NCBI RefSeq assembly: GCF_028453695.1
Contig: NC_135778.1
Span: forward strand, 11,654,244-11,718,243
From: Augochlora pura
Lineage: Eukaryota > Arthropoda > Insecta > Hymenoptera > Halictidae
Direction: 5' to 3'
DNA: 64,000 nucleotides
The notes under the pieces are model-generated. The model was not told the DNA's origin. It did not search any database and saw only the letters and a program-made list of their open reading frames with translations. This document shows, piece by piece, positions 11,683-24,364 of the stretch (position 1 is its first letter; each line of letters begins with the position of its first letter). The position numbers were made by a program, and so were the translations under genes.

Positions 11683-12365
11683 GATTCTTTAGTTACGCAT
11701 CAATGATCAATTTATCCAAAACTAATAAAATTTTCGATGCGGCAGATGAAAGCAGTTTAACATTAATAAACTAATGAGAAATGAATAAACCACGAAGAAA
11801 CACTATATTCTATCATTTCTATTCAAAGGAATTATTTTACAAATTAATACCTATACAAGTAACCTCTTCTTCGAATATCAAATAACTTCTTATTCGGTAA
11901 CGTTTTCATTAAAATAAAATTGCATTCCTTAATCTTTCTTTATTATCCTTTATCCGAAGTAAAATTTTGCCCGACTCTGACGTATACATTTGCGACGGAA
12001 TAGAGTTGTTGCATCGATGGCCACCGTATCCTATATCGAGATTTCAACATAGCCTGATATAACCTGACATAATCTGACTAAGTAATAACGAGACGTTTCA
12101 GGAGCACTTATTAGAAGAATTGGGTTCGAACGAGATTCTAATTTGAAATCCCTTGAAAATATTCTCGACGGAAATACTCATCCGTGCATCGCGGCAAATT
12201 GCGCGCGACGGCCACGTCTTCGAGATGACCCGGGACGTCATCGTTCGTTACTTCGGACGACCTTATAATTACTCCGCCACGAGCAACGCTGTCCTTTCCC
12301 TGGAAGCGTACCGCTAATAAAAGAAGCAATTCTCCTCTCGTAAGAGGACTATCCAATTACAACTG
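11683..12365. other. Non-coding stretch, nothing recognised
   Basis: AT-rich to about 12110, then increasingly GC-rich. The 72-codon minus-strand frame at 12138-12356 has no recognisable motif. Confidence 0.45.
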
Positions 12366-12620
12366 CCCCTCTAGTTTTATAGGATTCCGGATTCCTTGGG
12401 ACTCTCGCAGTTTAATCTATAAGCGGCATAAACATCTCGGTTTAATCTGCAAGTTCCACCGCCCTCTAGCGCCGGATTTCAAATGTATGAGATTTCTCAG
12501 TTTCATTTATAAATTGTATACACGGCCTGATTTAATCTATATTCAGCCGTGAATCCTGCTTTCCCGGGTCTCCGCGGCGCTCCGCTCCCGGGGTCTCCGT
12601 GGCTTAATTTATAAATGATA
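12366..12620 (+). promoter_or_regulatory. Cluster of TTTAATCTATAA-like motifs (candidate element)
   Basis: A short AT motif is repeated within GC-rich spacers: GTTTAATCTATAA at 12410, GTTTAATCTGCAA at 12440, GTTTCATTTATAA at 12500, ATTTAATCTAT at 12530 and CTTAATTTATAA near 12603. There is a weaker GTTTTATAGG at 12374. Spacing is irregular (30-75 bp) and the spacers are unlike one another, so this is not a simple minisatellite. The cores contain TAATC and TTTAT, which homeodomain proteins can bind. A regulatory role is inference only. Confidence 0.3.
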
Positions 12621-14366
12621 TAAGTATTCCCCGCGTAATCCACCCGGGCTCCTTCGTTTTCAGAAAAATTTCGCTATCGCACGCTCTTTAGAAGCGGCCT
12701 CGCGGAAGATCTCCGCGACATAACTCCGTTCAATTTTGATTCACACATTAAACGCAACGTTCGGAGGAGAATATTTTTATAATATAAGTTGAAACATTTT
12801 ATGCTATATAGAAATATATAGCATTGCGCAAAGTATAAAAGCATAGATTTTCATGTTTCTACTTAGGACGATCTCGATGCTTCTGAAAAATTTCTATCAC
12901 ACGAACATTTGAAACAACAATTTTGGAAAAATGATACATTGCTTGGTAAAAAAACAGTTTCCCAAAAATAATTAAACGTTAGGCTGCAATAATAACATTT
13001 CCAATATCGATCATTTGCGTAGACGTATCCTAATAGAGATTGCTAATCGAAATAATTGCAAAACCAAAGCAGTAGAAAAGAATATTTCAATAAAAAGAAG
13101 TGTTAGTTGAAATGTTTTTCTCAACAATAGTACACAAGATATACGAATAAACTCGTTTAGGTAATAACACGACGGGGAATGAAATCTACGCAAGAATTTG
13201 AAGCAAGCAACGCATTTTTATTCCAGCAAATATTTGCCTTAAAGAGATAATTTCGCAATAAATCTTTCTCGCGGTGTATAATACCTGCTTATTGTTGTAT
13301 GCGCGAAGTCGAGCCGGCAAGTATCGCGTTCACGTTGAACGGGCCCGGCTACCGTTTTCCCGCGAAATAACGCAGAAATTTCCGGTACGGTCGGTGTTTG
13401 TAGTTTTTCCGGCAGCCGGTCTATCTTTTAAATAATTGCGCTTTTAATTAGCTAACGTCGAAAATGCGGTGCTAATTTTCATTTAATTTCTAGATTATAA
13501 CCGGCGCGGAGCGGCGGCTCCATTTGACACCGTGCAATAGCTGCGCGCGCTCGCGCTCGCGCCGGGGAATTTATTATCACGAACGCGCGTAATTGAACGT
13601 TCGCGAATATTTCACGAGATATGCGAGCGATTTTCCCCGAATCCTTAATGAAAGCTTATTAACTATTATCGCTACCATAAATCCAGGCTCTCTCGGTTCC
13701 TCGAACATTGAGTCATGGGTGGGAGCGGCAGTCTTGCTACGCACACAGCTCGCAAAAAACCTCGTATCTGTTTGCAAACTTCCTCCCCGATTATCATTCT
13801 ACCAGGAAATATCGTCTCGAATCCATCGTCTCAGACGCGTATCACAAATTCGAGGGAATAAATTAACGCGGTCTGGATTAATGAGGCAATTAAATGCCGG
13901 ATCACCGATGAAATCTCGTTTCCATTAATTATTCTTAACTCGATGGAATTTTTCACTGTTTCGATACTTTCTTTGTCGCTGGGCGAAGCTCGTGTACAGA
14001 CCACGAAAAATATACAGACGCTATTATAACTTCGACTGCTACGAAATGTACACGTATATTTCCGTAAATATATGTACGTTGAAAAATAAAAATCCTTTAG
14101 AGTATATTAACATATTAAAAATATGTCGGACACTAATATTTATTGATGCTATCTATAAAGATGATAATCTACATAAGAACAACGTAAAAATCTGTAATGG
14201 TTATAATTACATCGTCTTTGGTTAAAATTATCCCTGTTTAGTAAAAATTAGAATTTATTTAAAATTAAAAGAAGAAGAATCAATTATTTTCTGTAATATA
14301 CAAATGACGAATTTTTTTTTATTTGACTATTCATGAATGTATGCGAAGTGACGTATTTTCGTTATT
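12621..14366. other. Non-coding stretch, nothing recognised
   Basis: A GC-rich patch at 13260-13900, with CpG-rich 13500-13570, lies between AT-rich flanks. Frames at 13577-13777 and 13593-13928 overlap on opposite strands, as chance frames do. No repeat family recognised. Confidence 0.45.
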
Positions 14367-14551
14367 AGTGTAAAATATTATCTACATAATTTCGATTTAG
14401 TGTAAAATATTATCTACATAATTTCGATTTAGAGTAAAATATTATTTACATAATTTCGATTTAGTGTAAAATATTATCTACATAATTTCGATTTAGCGTA
14501 AAATATTATCTACATAATTGCGATTTAGTGTAAAATATTATCTACATAATT
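14367..14551 (+). repeat. 32-bp minisatellite, ~6 copies
   Basis: The unit contains TGTAAAATATTATCTACATA followed by ATTTCGATTTAG. It is repeated about 5.7 times with only one or two substitutions per unit (CGATTTAGAG, CGATTTAGCG and TTGCGATT variants). Near identity suggests recent expansion. Confidence 0.92.
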
Positions 14552-15415
14552 GAGAGAAATATAAAACATCGAATTTTCACGCCACGTAAGTATACGGATA
14601 ATTTATGAAATTGAACTCAAAAGTTATAAAAGCAAATGTAAAACAATTTGCATTACTAGTTTCGTACCGTTATTGTTTAACAATTTTGTTTTATTCTTTA
14701 TACGAGATTGTTCATCCCCATAAAGTGAAGTCGATGCAGACGAGCTGTGCCAATTTCAGCAGCACTTGATATTCTAAAGCAGAATATTCCCCTACGAATT
14801 ATAATTAATTTTTCACGGGTTTTCTGTCGAAATAATAAACTACGTACTTCTATACAAAATAAAGATCCAGTTCAATTCCAACAAAGGGATGACAGTGATC
14901 AGTACCCTTCCTCAATTTCCATTATTCGAAACTCCTTTAGTAATATTTTGATCTTCCTGCTGCTTCTTATCACACTCGCACACTTCTCGCATAACTACAC
15001 AAAGTACGAAACCATAATTTACGTAATAATTTCGCATAGCTACGCGAACGCGAACACTATCGAAACACAAACTCAGAACGCCATTCTATATGTATAATCA
15101 AACATCGCAATCTTTGACGCAGCACTTGCAGCTAATCTTACATTAATCGCTCGTGCAACTATACTTTTTATTCCGTTTGCGCGCGATGGGTTCGCGGCGT
15201 TAAATAAATAAATAACAGTGGAAGGCGTGTACCTGGCAGCATCGCATTGACGGGAAATTTTGTCGGCCGAATCTCGTTAATTCGCAGATGTACAAAGTGA
15301 ATACCGAATCGTTCTCGTGTACACGAATTCCTATCCTACTTGCGAGTCCATCCTTCCGCACATTACGATACACCGATGGAAATACAGTTGCGAGGGTGGT
15401 GCAGATAGAAAAACA
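14552..15415. other. Non-coding stretch, nothing recognised
   Basis: AT-rich to about 15170, then GC-rich. The 116-codon frame at 14747-15097 contains a hydrophobic run, but starts at a non-ATG codon and has no recognisable family. Confidence 0.4.
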
Positions 15416-15449
15416 AAGAGAGCGAGAGAGAGAGTGGGGGGGGGGGGGA
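15416..15449 (+). repeat. GA-rich run with a G13 homopolymer
   Basis: Short GA dinucleotides followed by 13 consecutive G at 15436-15448. Confidence 0.9.
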
Positions 15450-15682
15450 GTAGGAGAGACGCCGATAGTAGTAGAGCGAGTGGGTGGGTGCGGAGTTGTT
15501 CCGAAAATACGCAGTTCGAGAATGCATCAAAGGTACGGCCGGACGTGCATATTCACTCGCCTACGTTAATTTGATTGTTCTGTTTATTTCTCGTAAATGA
15601 AATTAAAATAGCTCGACTCCTCCAACTGGGCAGTTTCGGTGACGTTGGAGTGGAGGAATGGCGCGACAACGAGAACGTTGTG

Positions 15683-15820
15683 AAAAAGGGAGAGTGAGGG
15701 GGATGGGTGAGAGAGACGGGACAAGAGAGGGAGGGGGAGGGGAAGAGAGAGAGAGAGAAAGAGAAAGATAGGAATAGAGAATGAAAGAGAGAGGAATAGC
15801 AAGGGACACCGAGAGAGAGT
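15683..15820 (+). repeat. GA-rich low-complexity tract
   Basis: Purine-rich (GGGA)/(GA) sequence on the plus strand for about 140 bp. It gives leucine/serine/proline-rich chance translations on the minus strand. Confidence 0.85.
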
Positions 15821-17691
15821 TGAACGCGGGGGCGGTGGGAAGCTTATTGCGACTCCACCTTTTTAATTAAAGTTTGAAACTGAACTAGTGTATGCAAGAG
15901 GGTACCCGTGGTCCCGAGCGAAGAGGAGAGCGCGGCACATAAAATAGTCAAGTGTTGCTTTCTTCTTCTCCGGGGCGCGCTGTCCGGAGTTGTTTGACAT
16001 TCTTGCCATTATAAAATGAACGTCGCAGCGGCGGCCGCGGGTCTCCTTTTCGTTAGAAATGAAATAACAGAAGTTTAATCATTTCATAACACGTCGACGG
16101 AAGGGACTGCCTCGGATTGATGCCGCGCCGCGGCGGTCGGTTATTATCCATTTTTCGTTTGACGGCGAAAATCGGTTTCTCGGGGGTTTAATCGCTAATT
16201 GTCGGAAGGGGGTTATCAAAGTCTCTGTTAATTGAATTTATGCAGGTACGCGGGATCCTTGAGAGACTTCGGACTCGTTATTATAAATGAAAGTTTAATG
16301 GAATCAAGGGTATTCCCGGACAAAAGGTGGCCATTGAAATGACGGAAACTTGAGGACGGTTCTTTTGCGCGAATTTGTAATCTTCCGTTGCGTATTGTCT
16401 CGCGGTACTCGCAATTAGGGGAAATTTACTTCTTTCGAATAAAGCGGAGTAAATATTCTCTCGAAATTGAACCATCGTTGCTCGAATTATCTTCGCTGCG
16501 GTTAGTTTTTTAAATACAGATCAAACGAGGCGATCATCATCGCAATTTTTACGGAGCTAATTAAATTGAGAGATTCTCCGGGTAAAATTCCCGACGCGGA
16601 AAATAAAGAGGATGGAAAATCGTGATACGTAATGCTGATATAGCTGCAACGATTGTAGAAAGTAGAATGAACTGCGGCGCCGCCTTTTTAAAATGAAGAC
16701 AGAGGAAAGGGAGAGGTAGAGAAAATTTTGCTCGGTGTAACGAGATCTATCTTCCTGTGTCCAGGTTTTCACGGTAGACATTATGCAACCGTGCTGCGAA
16801 TATTTTTAACATTTACACCGATTTTTCTGAGGATCGTTTAAGGTTACTTAAAATTATTGCATCAGAAACCGCAGTAGCCAGCAATTTATTCTGTGAAAAG
16901 TAGGATTTTAAACAAAACTTAAAATTAGATCGTTATATTAAATACGAGGGCGAGTAGAAAATGGAACATTTCTGTTTTTATAAATTACTGACATGATACT
17001 GGAAAGTAAAAGAGCATAAAGGGTATAATTTTGTTTAAGTTAAATGTCCACGTCTTTTGTTTTTAAATCGTATAATTTGTTTATAAAATGAATCATATAA
17101 ACAATATACGATATGTATACTATTATGTGTATTATTGTATATATCATATATACTATAATATATGAATCTAAGATATACATATATACTATGTATTAGTATA
17201 CTATCTGTTATACTACCTGTTATACTATCTGAATAGTAAACATATGCTATTTTCGTTAGGTTGAGTATGATCTCTAATAAAACATTAATAAATAAAAATT
17301 TGCGTTGCTTGTAACATACTACCCCGTATCGTGTGGCAACTAACCCCTGATGCGTGGCTAACAGTTACACTGTCTCCACTGCCATCGAATCACTAATTTC
17401 AGTTATTATATCAAACACGCGATCAAATTGCGTATGCGAATTCAAAGCTAATCAGTTGTTTTATCTGGCAGAAATGTTAAAACTTCGGATTGTTCTATAG
17501 ACAACGTATAATATCGAAATCATGATGGAAATGTCGCAACTAGTTCCGGGTTTCCATACAAATTACCAAGCGATTCCGATAATTGAAAAACAGACGGGTA
17601 AAATGTTAATTGGTTCACGGAACCGCGATCCGGCAATTATGTATCCCGCCTCGTTCCTTGTACATACAGATTGCTAAGCACATTTCGATTT
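15821..17691. other. Non-coding stretch, nothing but AT-rich simple sequence
   Basis: GC-rich to about 16350, then AT-rich. 17090-17240 is TA-rich, with a 12-bp repeat based on TATACTATCTGT (three units near 17198-17232). No gene recognised. Confidence 0.45.
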
Positions 17692-17695
17692 CACA

Positions 17696-17726
<31 letters not shown>

Positions 17727-17727
17727 G
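17692..17727 (+). repeat. (CA)n(CG)n microsatellite
   Basis: A CA run changes directly into a CG run. Such alternating purine-pyrimidine DNA is capable of Z-DNA formation; that it does so here is inference. Confidence 0.93.
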
Positions 17728-18084
17728 GCACCGCGTAATAATGCAATTCCTCTATCACATTTCGCAGTGAACAGGACCATCTCGGCAACCTAATACAACA
17801 CGTATCGCTGGTATTCCAGACGCAACCGTTAGTTATGAAACGATTTCGTTCCTTAACGATCGCCGATCGATCAACGGAAAATTACCGGATAAATTAACGA
17901 TCTTCGTTGCGCCGTTGCAACGACGATTACTCAGCGCGTATGGATGAATAAATGCAATTCGCGCAAGTGTCCCGTATCTAATTCACCTTCATAAGCTTTA
18001 TAGCGGCATTGTATCGTACTCAGGGACCACCATTAATTTCGCTAATGGTTAATCAATAAACAAGCAAGTTGCGAGTACCATTCA

Positions 18085-18187
18085 GCTCTCTCTCTCTCTC
18101 TTCTTCTCTCTCCCTTTTCCACTCTCACGTTCTCTCCCTCTCTCTTTCTCTCTCTCTCTCTCTCTTCCTCTTCCTCTTCCTCTCCCA
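18085..18187 (+). repeat. CT-rich microsatellite tract
   Basis: Interrupted CT dinucleotides and CTTCCT units over about 100 bp. The overlapping minus-strand frame (18042-18428) has a glutamate/arginine tail that only reflects this repeat. Confidence 0.93.
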
Positions 18188-20189
18188 TTCTAGCCGTGTT
18201 TGTGCGGTTCAGGGCTGATCCACGAGAGAGGCGCAAGAAACCGAACAATAAAGCTGTTGTGCGCCCGTGGGGTGGCTGGAACGCAAGAAGATGGGCACCT
18301 GTTCGGCCTACTGTTACGCACACAGACCACCCCAATAACAGGAAAGCTAGACGAGACTGGCCAAAGAAAAAATCGAGGATGGGAAGACGAGGGAACAAAA
18401 ACGGGGAAGAGAAATTATCGCGAAACAACCTCTATTTGTTATCTGTCTGGAACGATACAATGGCTCATGCAGCTGTCGGTTGATTTATATACTACTCAGA
18501 GCGATCTGTATTTTATTAGAGCATAAGATTGGTTAATAGTACGTCAGCTGTGTCGGGTCATTTCTAACAGCGAAACTTTTCACGTTCTCATTCATAATGT
18601 CTGAGGTACACTAATTAAGCTTGGGTCGAACGTGAATCGGCACTGCTTTCTGTTTGTCAACTTTCCGATTGTTAAGAGAATTATTCGAGGAACATTTTTT
18701 ATCGATGGGATAATGAAATAGTTACTTGATTATACTGCGGGTTTAACTTCTTATTTGTACAGTGAATCGCGTTACGGACAGAATTGCTTAAAAGTGAAAC
18801 ATGTTCACATGATAAAGTATTAAATCGAGGATTCGAATGTTTTATTCAGATTTAAATAATCGTAGATTCGAATAATCGAAGCTTCATTGTAATTTCATGT
18901 AACTTGGACTGCAAATAATTTGTTAGATATCTTTCTTTTCTCTTGAAACTTCGAATTGTTTAGTTAACTTTAAAATCGTGACAGAACAGTGATTACTGCA
19001 GATTTTTATGCAAATTAAAAATGATCATGAATTGGCACAAGCATAAGTCAGATAGAAATTTCTTTCTTTCTGTAATAAATTCAATGAATAGAAGATATTA
19101 CACAAATGTGTCTAAATTTTTATCAAATTTCCGCTGCTTTAAATTACGCTATTTTTTGTTACGAATGCGTAAGATCTACAGATAGTAGAAAACAGTGGTT
19201 TCATCGAATAAACCTAGGAGAATTGTGTGAAACAAAAAATTCTTTTCTGTTATACGATAAGTTTGAATTTACAGCCATATGATGAAATAGTTTATAAGGT
19301 TGATAAAAACCCTGTCTGCGCAAATAATATCGAAAGAAATAGCACATTCGAATCACTTTCTTCGATGAAATATCAAACCTTCATGGTATGGTATGGTATC
19401 ATACCATATCAGACCATATCGTATCATAACTTAGATTTCATAGAAAAGAACGTCGCCTCGTTCACGCTATCGCTAAAATTATACAAAGTATTCGACAAGA
19501 ATTACGAGAACCGAAAAGCAATGCATTCCTATAACAGAAAATCGAGACTACAAACTTCTTCCTCCATTTCTTCCGCAACAAAACGCTCCAGTATGCTCGT
19601 ACAAGAGGCTGCTATCTCGCTACGTTTGAGCAAACTTCATCAAACATTTTCCGAAAATAATGCCTCCAATAGCGCGGTGTCGGACCGCTTCTCCGTCCGC
19701 CGCGAAAAAGTAACAAATCCCCTCGAAACTCCGGCTAAACGGCGAAACAAACTTCCGGGAAATTACACGCATCCGAAATCCTCACACCGCGCCGGTCCGA
19801 CGGCGGTAGAACGAAACTTCCGAATCGTTTCTCATGCATACGAGCCGGGAAAGAGCTTGTCTAAACTTGAACGATTCGAAAACGGACCCGCGTCCGCGCG
19901 CACGCTCGCGACAGATAGCGGCAATTTTCGCGTGCGACGCGATGGTGTTGGCGGCGCGGACGCAAACACGCTGATTGCGTGCGATTAATTATTTATGCGT
20001 CGGTCGGTTTTATCGGCGTCGGGGGCCGGGGGAAGAGACCGCGCTAACGGGGAAATCGCGCGAGACCGTGGTTTCACGGAACGGCTCACAGTAGTGGTAT
20101 CTTTTCCCGGAATGTGGGCCACGATTCATAACTCTTTGCGCGATTTTTAGGGAAATCGATGCTCTTATGTTTACAAAGCTGTAATTTGC
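18188..20189. other. Non-coding stretch; one 253-codon open frame of doubtful status
   Basis: The plus-strand frame 19227-19988 is the longest of the window. It opens at GTG; the first ATG well inside is at about 19365. It runs from AT-rich into GC/CpG-rich DNA and has no domain, signal peptide or repeat I recognise. Its serine/arginine/asparagine-rich second half fits chance translation. A small hairpin (TATGGTAT, one base, ATACCATA) lies at about 19392-19408. Nothing else was recognised here. Confidence 0.35.
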
Positions 20190-20505
20190 AATTCATTATA
20201 CGTAACGTATTATAAAATAAAAAGTGTAAGACGCAAAATTGATTTCATGATATATTATATAATATAAAATAAATAGTGTAAGGTACAAAAGTGATTGTAT
20301 GACACATTATATGATATAAAATAAATAGTGTGAGATACAAAATTGATTACATGATATATTATATGATATAAAATGAAAAGTGTACGATACAAAAGTGATT
20401 ACATGATACATTATACTATGATATAAAATAGATAGTGTGAGGTACAAAAGTGATTACAGGATGCATTATATAATATAAAATAAAAACTACAAGATACATA
20501 ATTGA
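20190..20505 (+). repeat. 52-bp minisatellite, ~6 copies
   Basis: Units contain ATATAAAATAAATAGTGT, a (G/A)(A/G)TACAAAA block and GTGATTACATGA. The AGTGT core recurs at 20223, 20275, 20327, 20379 and 20433, with a decayed unit near 20486. Divergence between units is moderate, so the array is older than the one at 14367. Confidence 0.88.
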
Positions 20506-21322
20506 AAATCAGTCACTACTGACGTAAGCATTGTTTTTTACTTATTCTTTATGAGTGTCAATAATCTTCTGATATTTAGTTATAATTATGTAATAAGAAT
20601 ATCGTTCTCAATGTCGCTTGACACTTTAAACTTGATCATCTTAAAAATGGACGGAAGCAGAACAAATTCTTTGATTGAATAACATACTTCACATTTTACT
20701 ATAGGATCCACCAGGTTTTACCATTCTTACTTTCAAGATGCTATATTCTAAAATATAAAGAGATAAGAATCTTGTACTGCGTTTATATAATTCGTGTAAC
20801 ACGTACATACGTATCCAACTGACAAAGAATTGGGTACATATGTATTTATTGTTAACGTTATCGAGACATATACAGTCAGGAGCAAAATTAATAACCTAGT
20901 AACCTTTTCATCCTGAGTTTTTTACTTACCATTTTAATTACTTTCCCATTAGATATCGATAGAATTAAAGTTCGGATAGCTACGTGTCCAGTTTGAAAGC
21001 TTTACAACGATTTTGAAACTTGGAAGTTCTCTTTCTTAAATTTTACTGTTAATTGAAATAAAAAGACGTTCAAAAACTGTCGTTTTTCACTTTCTATCCG
21101 AGACTATAATGAAAATTTAAAGAATGCATTCGGTACTTCTGGATAACTTATGCGCATGTATAATATTTCATTGAAATCAGTTGATTTCAGGCTGCAGCCA
21201 CTGAAACGTGTAAATATTATCTGTTTCTTCTTGAAATTCGTGAAAAATTGTAATCTTCGCAATCTTTAATTATTTCCAAGGTTTCGGATGAAATTTTCAA
21301 CATGCGTATATGTTACCGTTCT
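20506..21322. other. AT-rich non-coding stretch, nothing recognised
   Basis: No open frame above 60 codons and no recognisable repeat. Confidence 0.5.
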
Positions 21323-21597
21323 TTAACCCTTTGCACTCGAGTCTATTTTAATCCGTTGTCGTACTAATTTCTTCATAGTTACAAGAATGAGCACTTTTTC
21401 TACTGTAATAATTTCTTAGAAGGAAAAGAAAAAATATTTACTGCATTTGCTAAATTTACTTAAATGGTTAAATATTGATGACAAGAGGACAGAATTTTAT
21501 TCCGGGTTAAAAGAACGTATTAACATTTACACTTAACAAGATATTAATAGAAATCCCTATGACGAGCCAGACTCGTCAAAATACGGCGAGGGGTTGA
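21323..21597 (+). mobile_element. piggyBac-like MITE, second subfamily (267 bp)
   Basis: TTAA (21323-21326), left end CCCTTTGCACTCGAG, right end TACGGCGAGGGG, then TTGA (a decayed TTAA). The interior (GACAAGAGGACAGAATTTTA, GACGAGCCAGACTCGTC) matches 38793-39030 and 42188-42476, and a right-end fragment at 32075-32127. This marks a second subfamily with the same left end as the main family but a different right end. Confidence 0.7.
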
Positions 21598-21786
21598 GCG
21601 TAGATCTAAAATAGCTATTTCAACCAGCTGCATTTCCATTTTATATAACTTATTACAATTTATGAATATGAAATCGAGTCTAGTGAATCGTAAAACTGTT
21701 ACGCTTTTAACAATCTTTTAACTAGAAGGGTCTTTAATAACGTCAAAATTATTTTGGAGATGATACAACGATTTTCATTGGGTTAA
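21597..21786 (+). mobile_element. Longer relative of the MITE at 34117-34268, ends damaged
   Basis: GATCTAAAATAGCTATTTCA, CAGCTGCATTTCC, TCTTTAATAACGTCAAAATT and ACGATTTTCATTG are shared with the reverse complement of 34117-34268. About 70-90 bp between the CATTTCC and TCTTTAATAA blocks are present here and missing there. The right end is trimmed so that ATTG joins directly to GGTTAA. It abuts the preceding element, giving a composite. Confidence 0.6.
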
Positions 21787-23215
21787 TTCTGAGGGTTAAA
21801 TTTGTTGTTATAGGCTTAAATTTTCGTTATTCCAAGTGATAATAAAATTTGAAAGAAGGAGTAAAATCGTGCGCGATACACGAAGACTTCAAAGGGCATC
21901 TGAGCTCGTAGCGGATTTCTGCTGCTACATACCTCGGAAATTGCACTTTGATCATTGGGAAAGGGCCCCACTGTGCGGCGCGTTATCCGCGGTGGTTGTC
22001 GGTGCCGAGGCGAACGCGCGGAATCTCGGCATAGTGAATGGATCGCGATCGCGGACCGTGCCTCCTGAGGAGTCGTTGACATCGGGCGTTATAAGTAGAA
22101 TGACGGCCGCTGGTTTCGCACGCTGCGAGAGAATCACTTATCGCGCGGAAGCAACCAGTGGTGGAGTATCCACGTGGCCTCCTGACAGCTCCACGTCTCC
22201 GCGCGATTGTCATCGGACAGGCACGTACATACGTGCGGTGCGTAATGCGCGCCGATTTCGGGCCAACGATCATTACAGGATATATCCCTCGCCGTGAAAT
22301 TGTTGTAAAGCTTGTTAAACGTGAGCACCGCTCGGAGTAACGATGCGAATTGTTTTCGGTATCGCGTCGTCGACTCCTTTTGTAGCATATCAATTCCGCT
22401 GTTGTTCGATCACCCCCATTGTTGCGAGTTCAAAACAACGCCCTGTGTGTTCCCGCTGCCGCACGGTATACTAGGGGGCTTCAAACATAGATTTCGTTTC
22501 TGCGAATTTTAAGCATTTATGGAACACCGCGCCGGTATTTCGCGTTGTTGCGACAGCCGGAGACAGATCCTGCGTATTTTTACGATTACCGATAATTATG
22601 CCGTTTTTTTTATCGGGTGGCTTCGCTGCCGGTTCGAAACCGGTGAAAGGATAGAGAAGTATTGTTTCGGTTGTCTATTCAGGTTTCGGCTGGCGTACAG
22701 TGGAATATCTGCAAAATGTTTGCAACAATCGATCCCGCATGGGGCAATTAGTTCGAAAGGAGTTGCCGCTTTCAAATCAATTTAAATAACCCATTCATCT
22801 GGGTCTATTCAGTTCGCAAAAAGTCGTTGTGCTCTATTCAGCTTTCATGAAATCGAAAACAAAAACGCACGAAGCGGTCGAGGCAGGTTCGATTCTTCTC
22901 GTATGAAAATGAAAGGAAAAATTTGTTTTCTTAGCTGGTTACGCGTTTCGACGTGGAATCAACGTACACGCCTGCGAACAACTAAACAATGACACCTGTT
23001 TTAGTTGAACCGATCGTCGATCAATGAACAGATTAAACGTTTAATACTAATCTCGCAACAATAACGACTCTCGGTTTCAATTTGAAGCCAAACAATGCGC
23101 CACAGCTGCTTCGTTTCTCACACGATATTGTTAGCATTCGTTGGCTCTCCCTATTTTCCACGCGGTCTTTCACCATCTTTAAATAGACGTTGCTTAAACT
23201 GACATATTTTTAAAT
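21787..23215. other. CpG-rich block, no gene recognised
   Basis: 21900-22800 is GC/CpG-rich, with long overlapping frames on both strands (21836-22297 plus, 21983-22393 minus). Neither has recognisable domains, and their overlap argues against both being real. No repeat recognised. Confidence 0.45.
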
Positions 23216-23270
23216 GAATTTTTCAAATTAATTTTTCAAATTAATTTTTCAAATTAATTTTTCAAATTAA
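23216..23270 (+). repeat. 13-bp tandem repeat, 4 copies
   Basis: The unit TTTTTCAAATTAA is repeated four times, with the C at 23224, 23237, 23250 and 23263. Copies are identical. Confidence 0.93.
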
Positions 23271-23674
23271 TCATGTCGGATGGACGTACCGTTTAGCATT
23301 GAATCGGATCAAAGTTCATCGAGAGCGAGCGAGAATTTCTAAAACGCCGTTCACGGTCTTTTGAACGTTTAGAGCACCCTCGCGAAAACCGGCAGAGAAG
23401 ACCTTGACACGTACGTTGTAACGCAAGCGTCACACGCAGTACACCATACCTTATCTACGTGTGATCTATATATTGAATATGTCGGGAGTACGAATGCGAA
23501 TAGCATATTCCAACATGACGGATCGTAAACCAAGCCTTTGCATTCTTTACTGTACATTTCGCTGGAGAAACATTTCAGTGACTTCTATTATTATTTCTTA
23601 TGTAACTAATAATTTACAGCATAATACGTTGTAAAAAGTACTCGCATATTCGTCATGATTAATTTGTTTCATTG
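23271..23674. other. Non-coding stretch, nothing recognised
   Basis: Short mixed-composition stretch with a 62-codon minus-strand frame that has no recognisable motif. Confidence 0.45.
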
Positions 23675-23907
23675 TTAACCCTTTGCACTCCGCGCCATCG
23701 TGGATGTTACCTACCAGCGCTTATGAACATTTATATTATATAATATACGTTACATCTGTATATATAATATTATTATAATAATATTTGGTTTATATGGATT
23801 TGTAGACATCGAGAAATAGTTGCAAATCGCTAATAAACTTTAATGTTTAGTCATATACTAGAATCACGATGTCCCCCGAGAGGGGACAAGGGAGTGCAAA
23901 GGGTTAA
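23675..23907. mobile_element. piggyBac-like MITE, third subfamily, complete (225 bp)
   Basis: TTAA (23675-23678), left CCCTTTGCACTCCGCG, right GGGAGTGCAAAGGG, TTAA (23904-23907). The terminal repeat is 13 bp (CCCTTTGCACTCC). The interior is AT-rich around TAATATTATTATAATAATA. The block CCCCCGAGAGGGGACAAGGG near the right end is shared with the fragment at 1902. Confidence 0.85.
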
Positions 23908-24364
23908 TATATTAAATTAACGTTTGAGCGTGTACATCTTTTAAATGTAAGACAATTCTGGAAATTGTCAACTCATGTGTCACAAAAGCATGTAACAATT
24001 ATTTGAAAAATCGGGTTCATTTTGTTATCTTCATATTTGTTTGATTGTTAAATAAGTAAATTTATTTTGCTTGAACAGGAGATTACACTATTTCAAAGAT
24101 ATCAATGTTTCTCATTTGACACTGAAATTATTAGTAATTACCTGCACTACGTAGTTACCGCTGCTTCAAATTATATTTAAAAGAGCACGTTATTATTGAA
24201 CTTATTGAACACTATAACAATTTTTGATTATTAATGTTAAAGTATCGACTCTTATGTCAAGTACTCACTTTCAACTAATAATCAAAATTTCTTTTACCTT
24301 GCAGAAAAGACAAATTCCCATCGAAAACTAGTCGTAAACACTATAAATACAACAGGATATATTT
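23908..24364. other. AT-rich non-coding stretch, nothing recognised
   Basis: No open frame or repeat recognised. Confidence 0.5.

Noticed and set aside
15584..15809. Leucine/serine/proline-rich minus frames resembling membrane segments
   Set aside because: Produced by the GA-rich low-complexity tract.
18042..18428. 128-codon minus frame with an acidic/basic repeat tail
   Set aside because: The tail is only the translation of the CT microsatellite; the rest lacks any motif.
21836..22393. 153-codon plus and 136-codon minus frames
   Set aside because: Overlap on both strands in CpG-rich DNA, no domain and no plausible splice structure seen.
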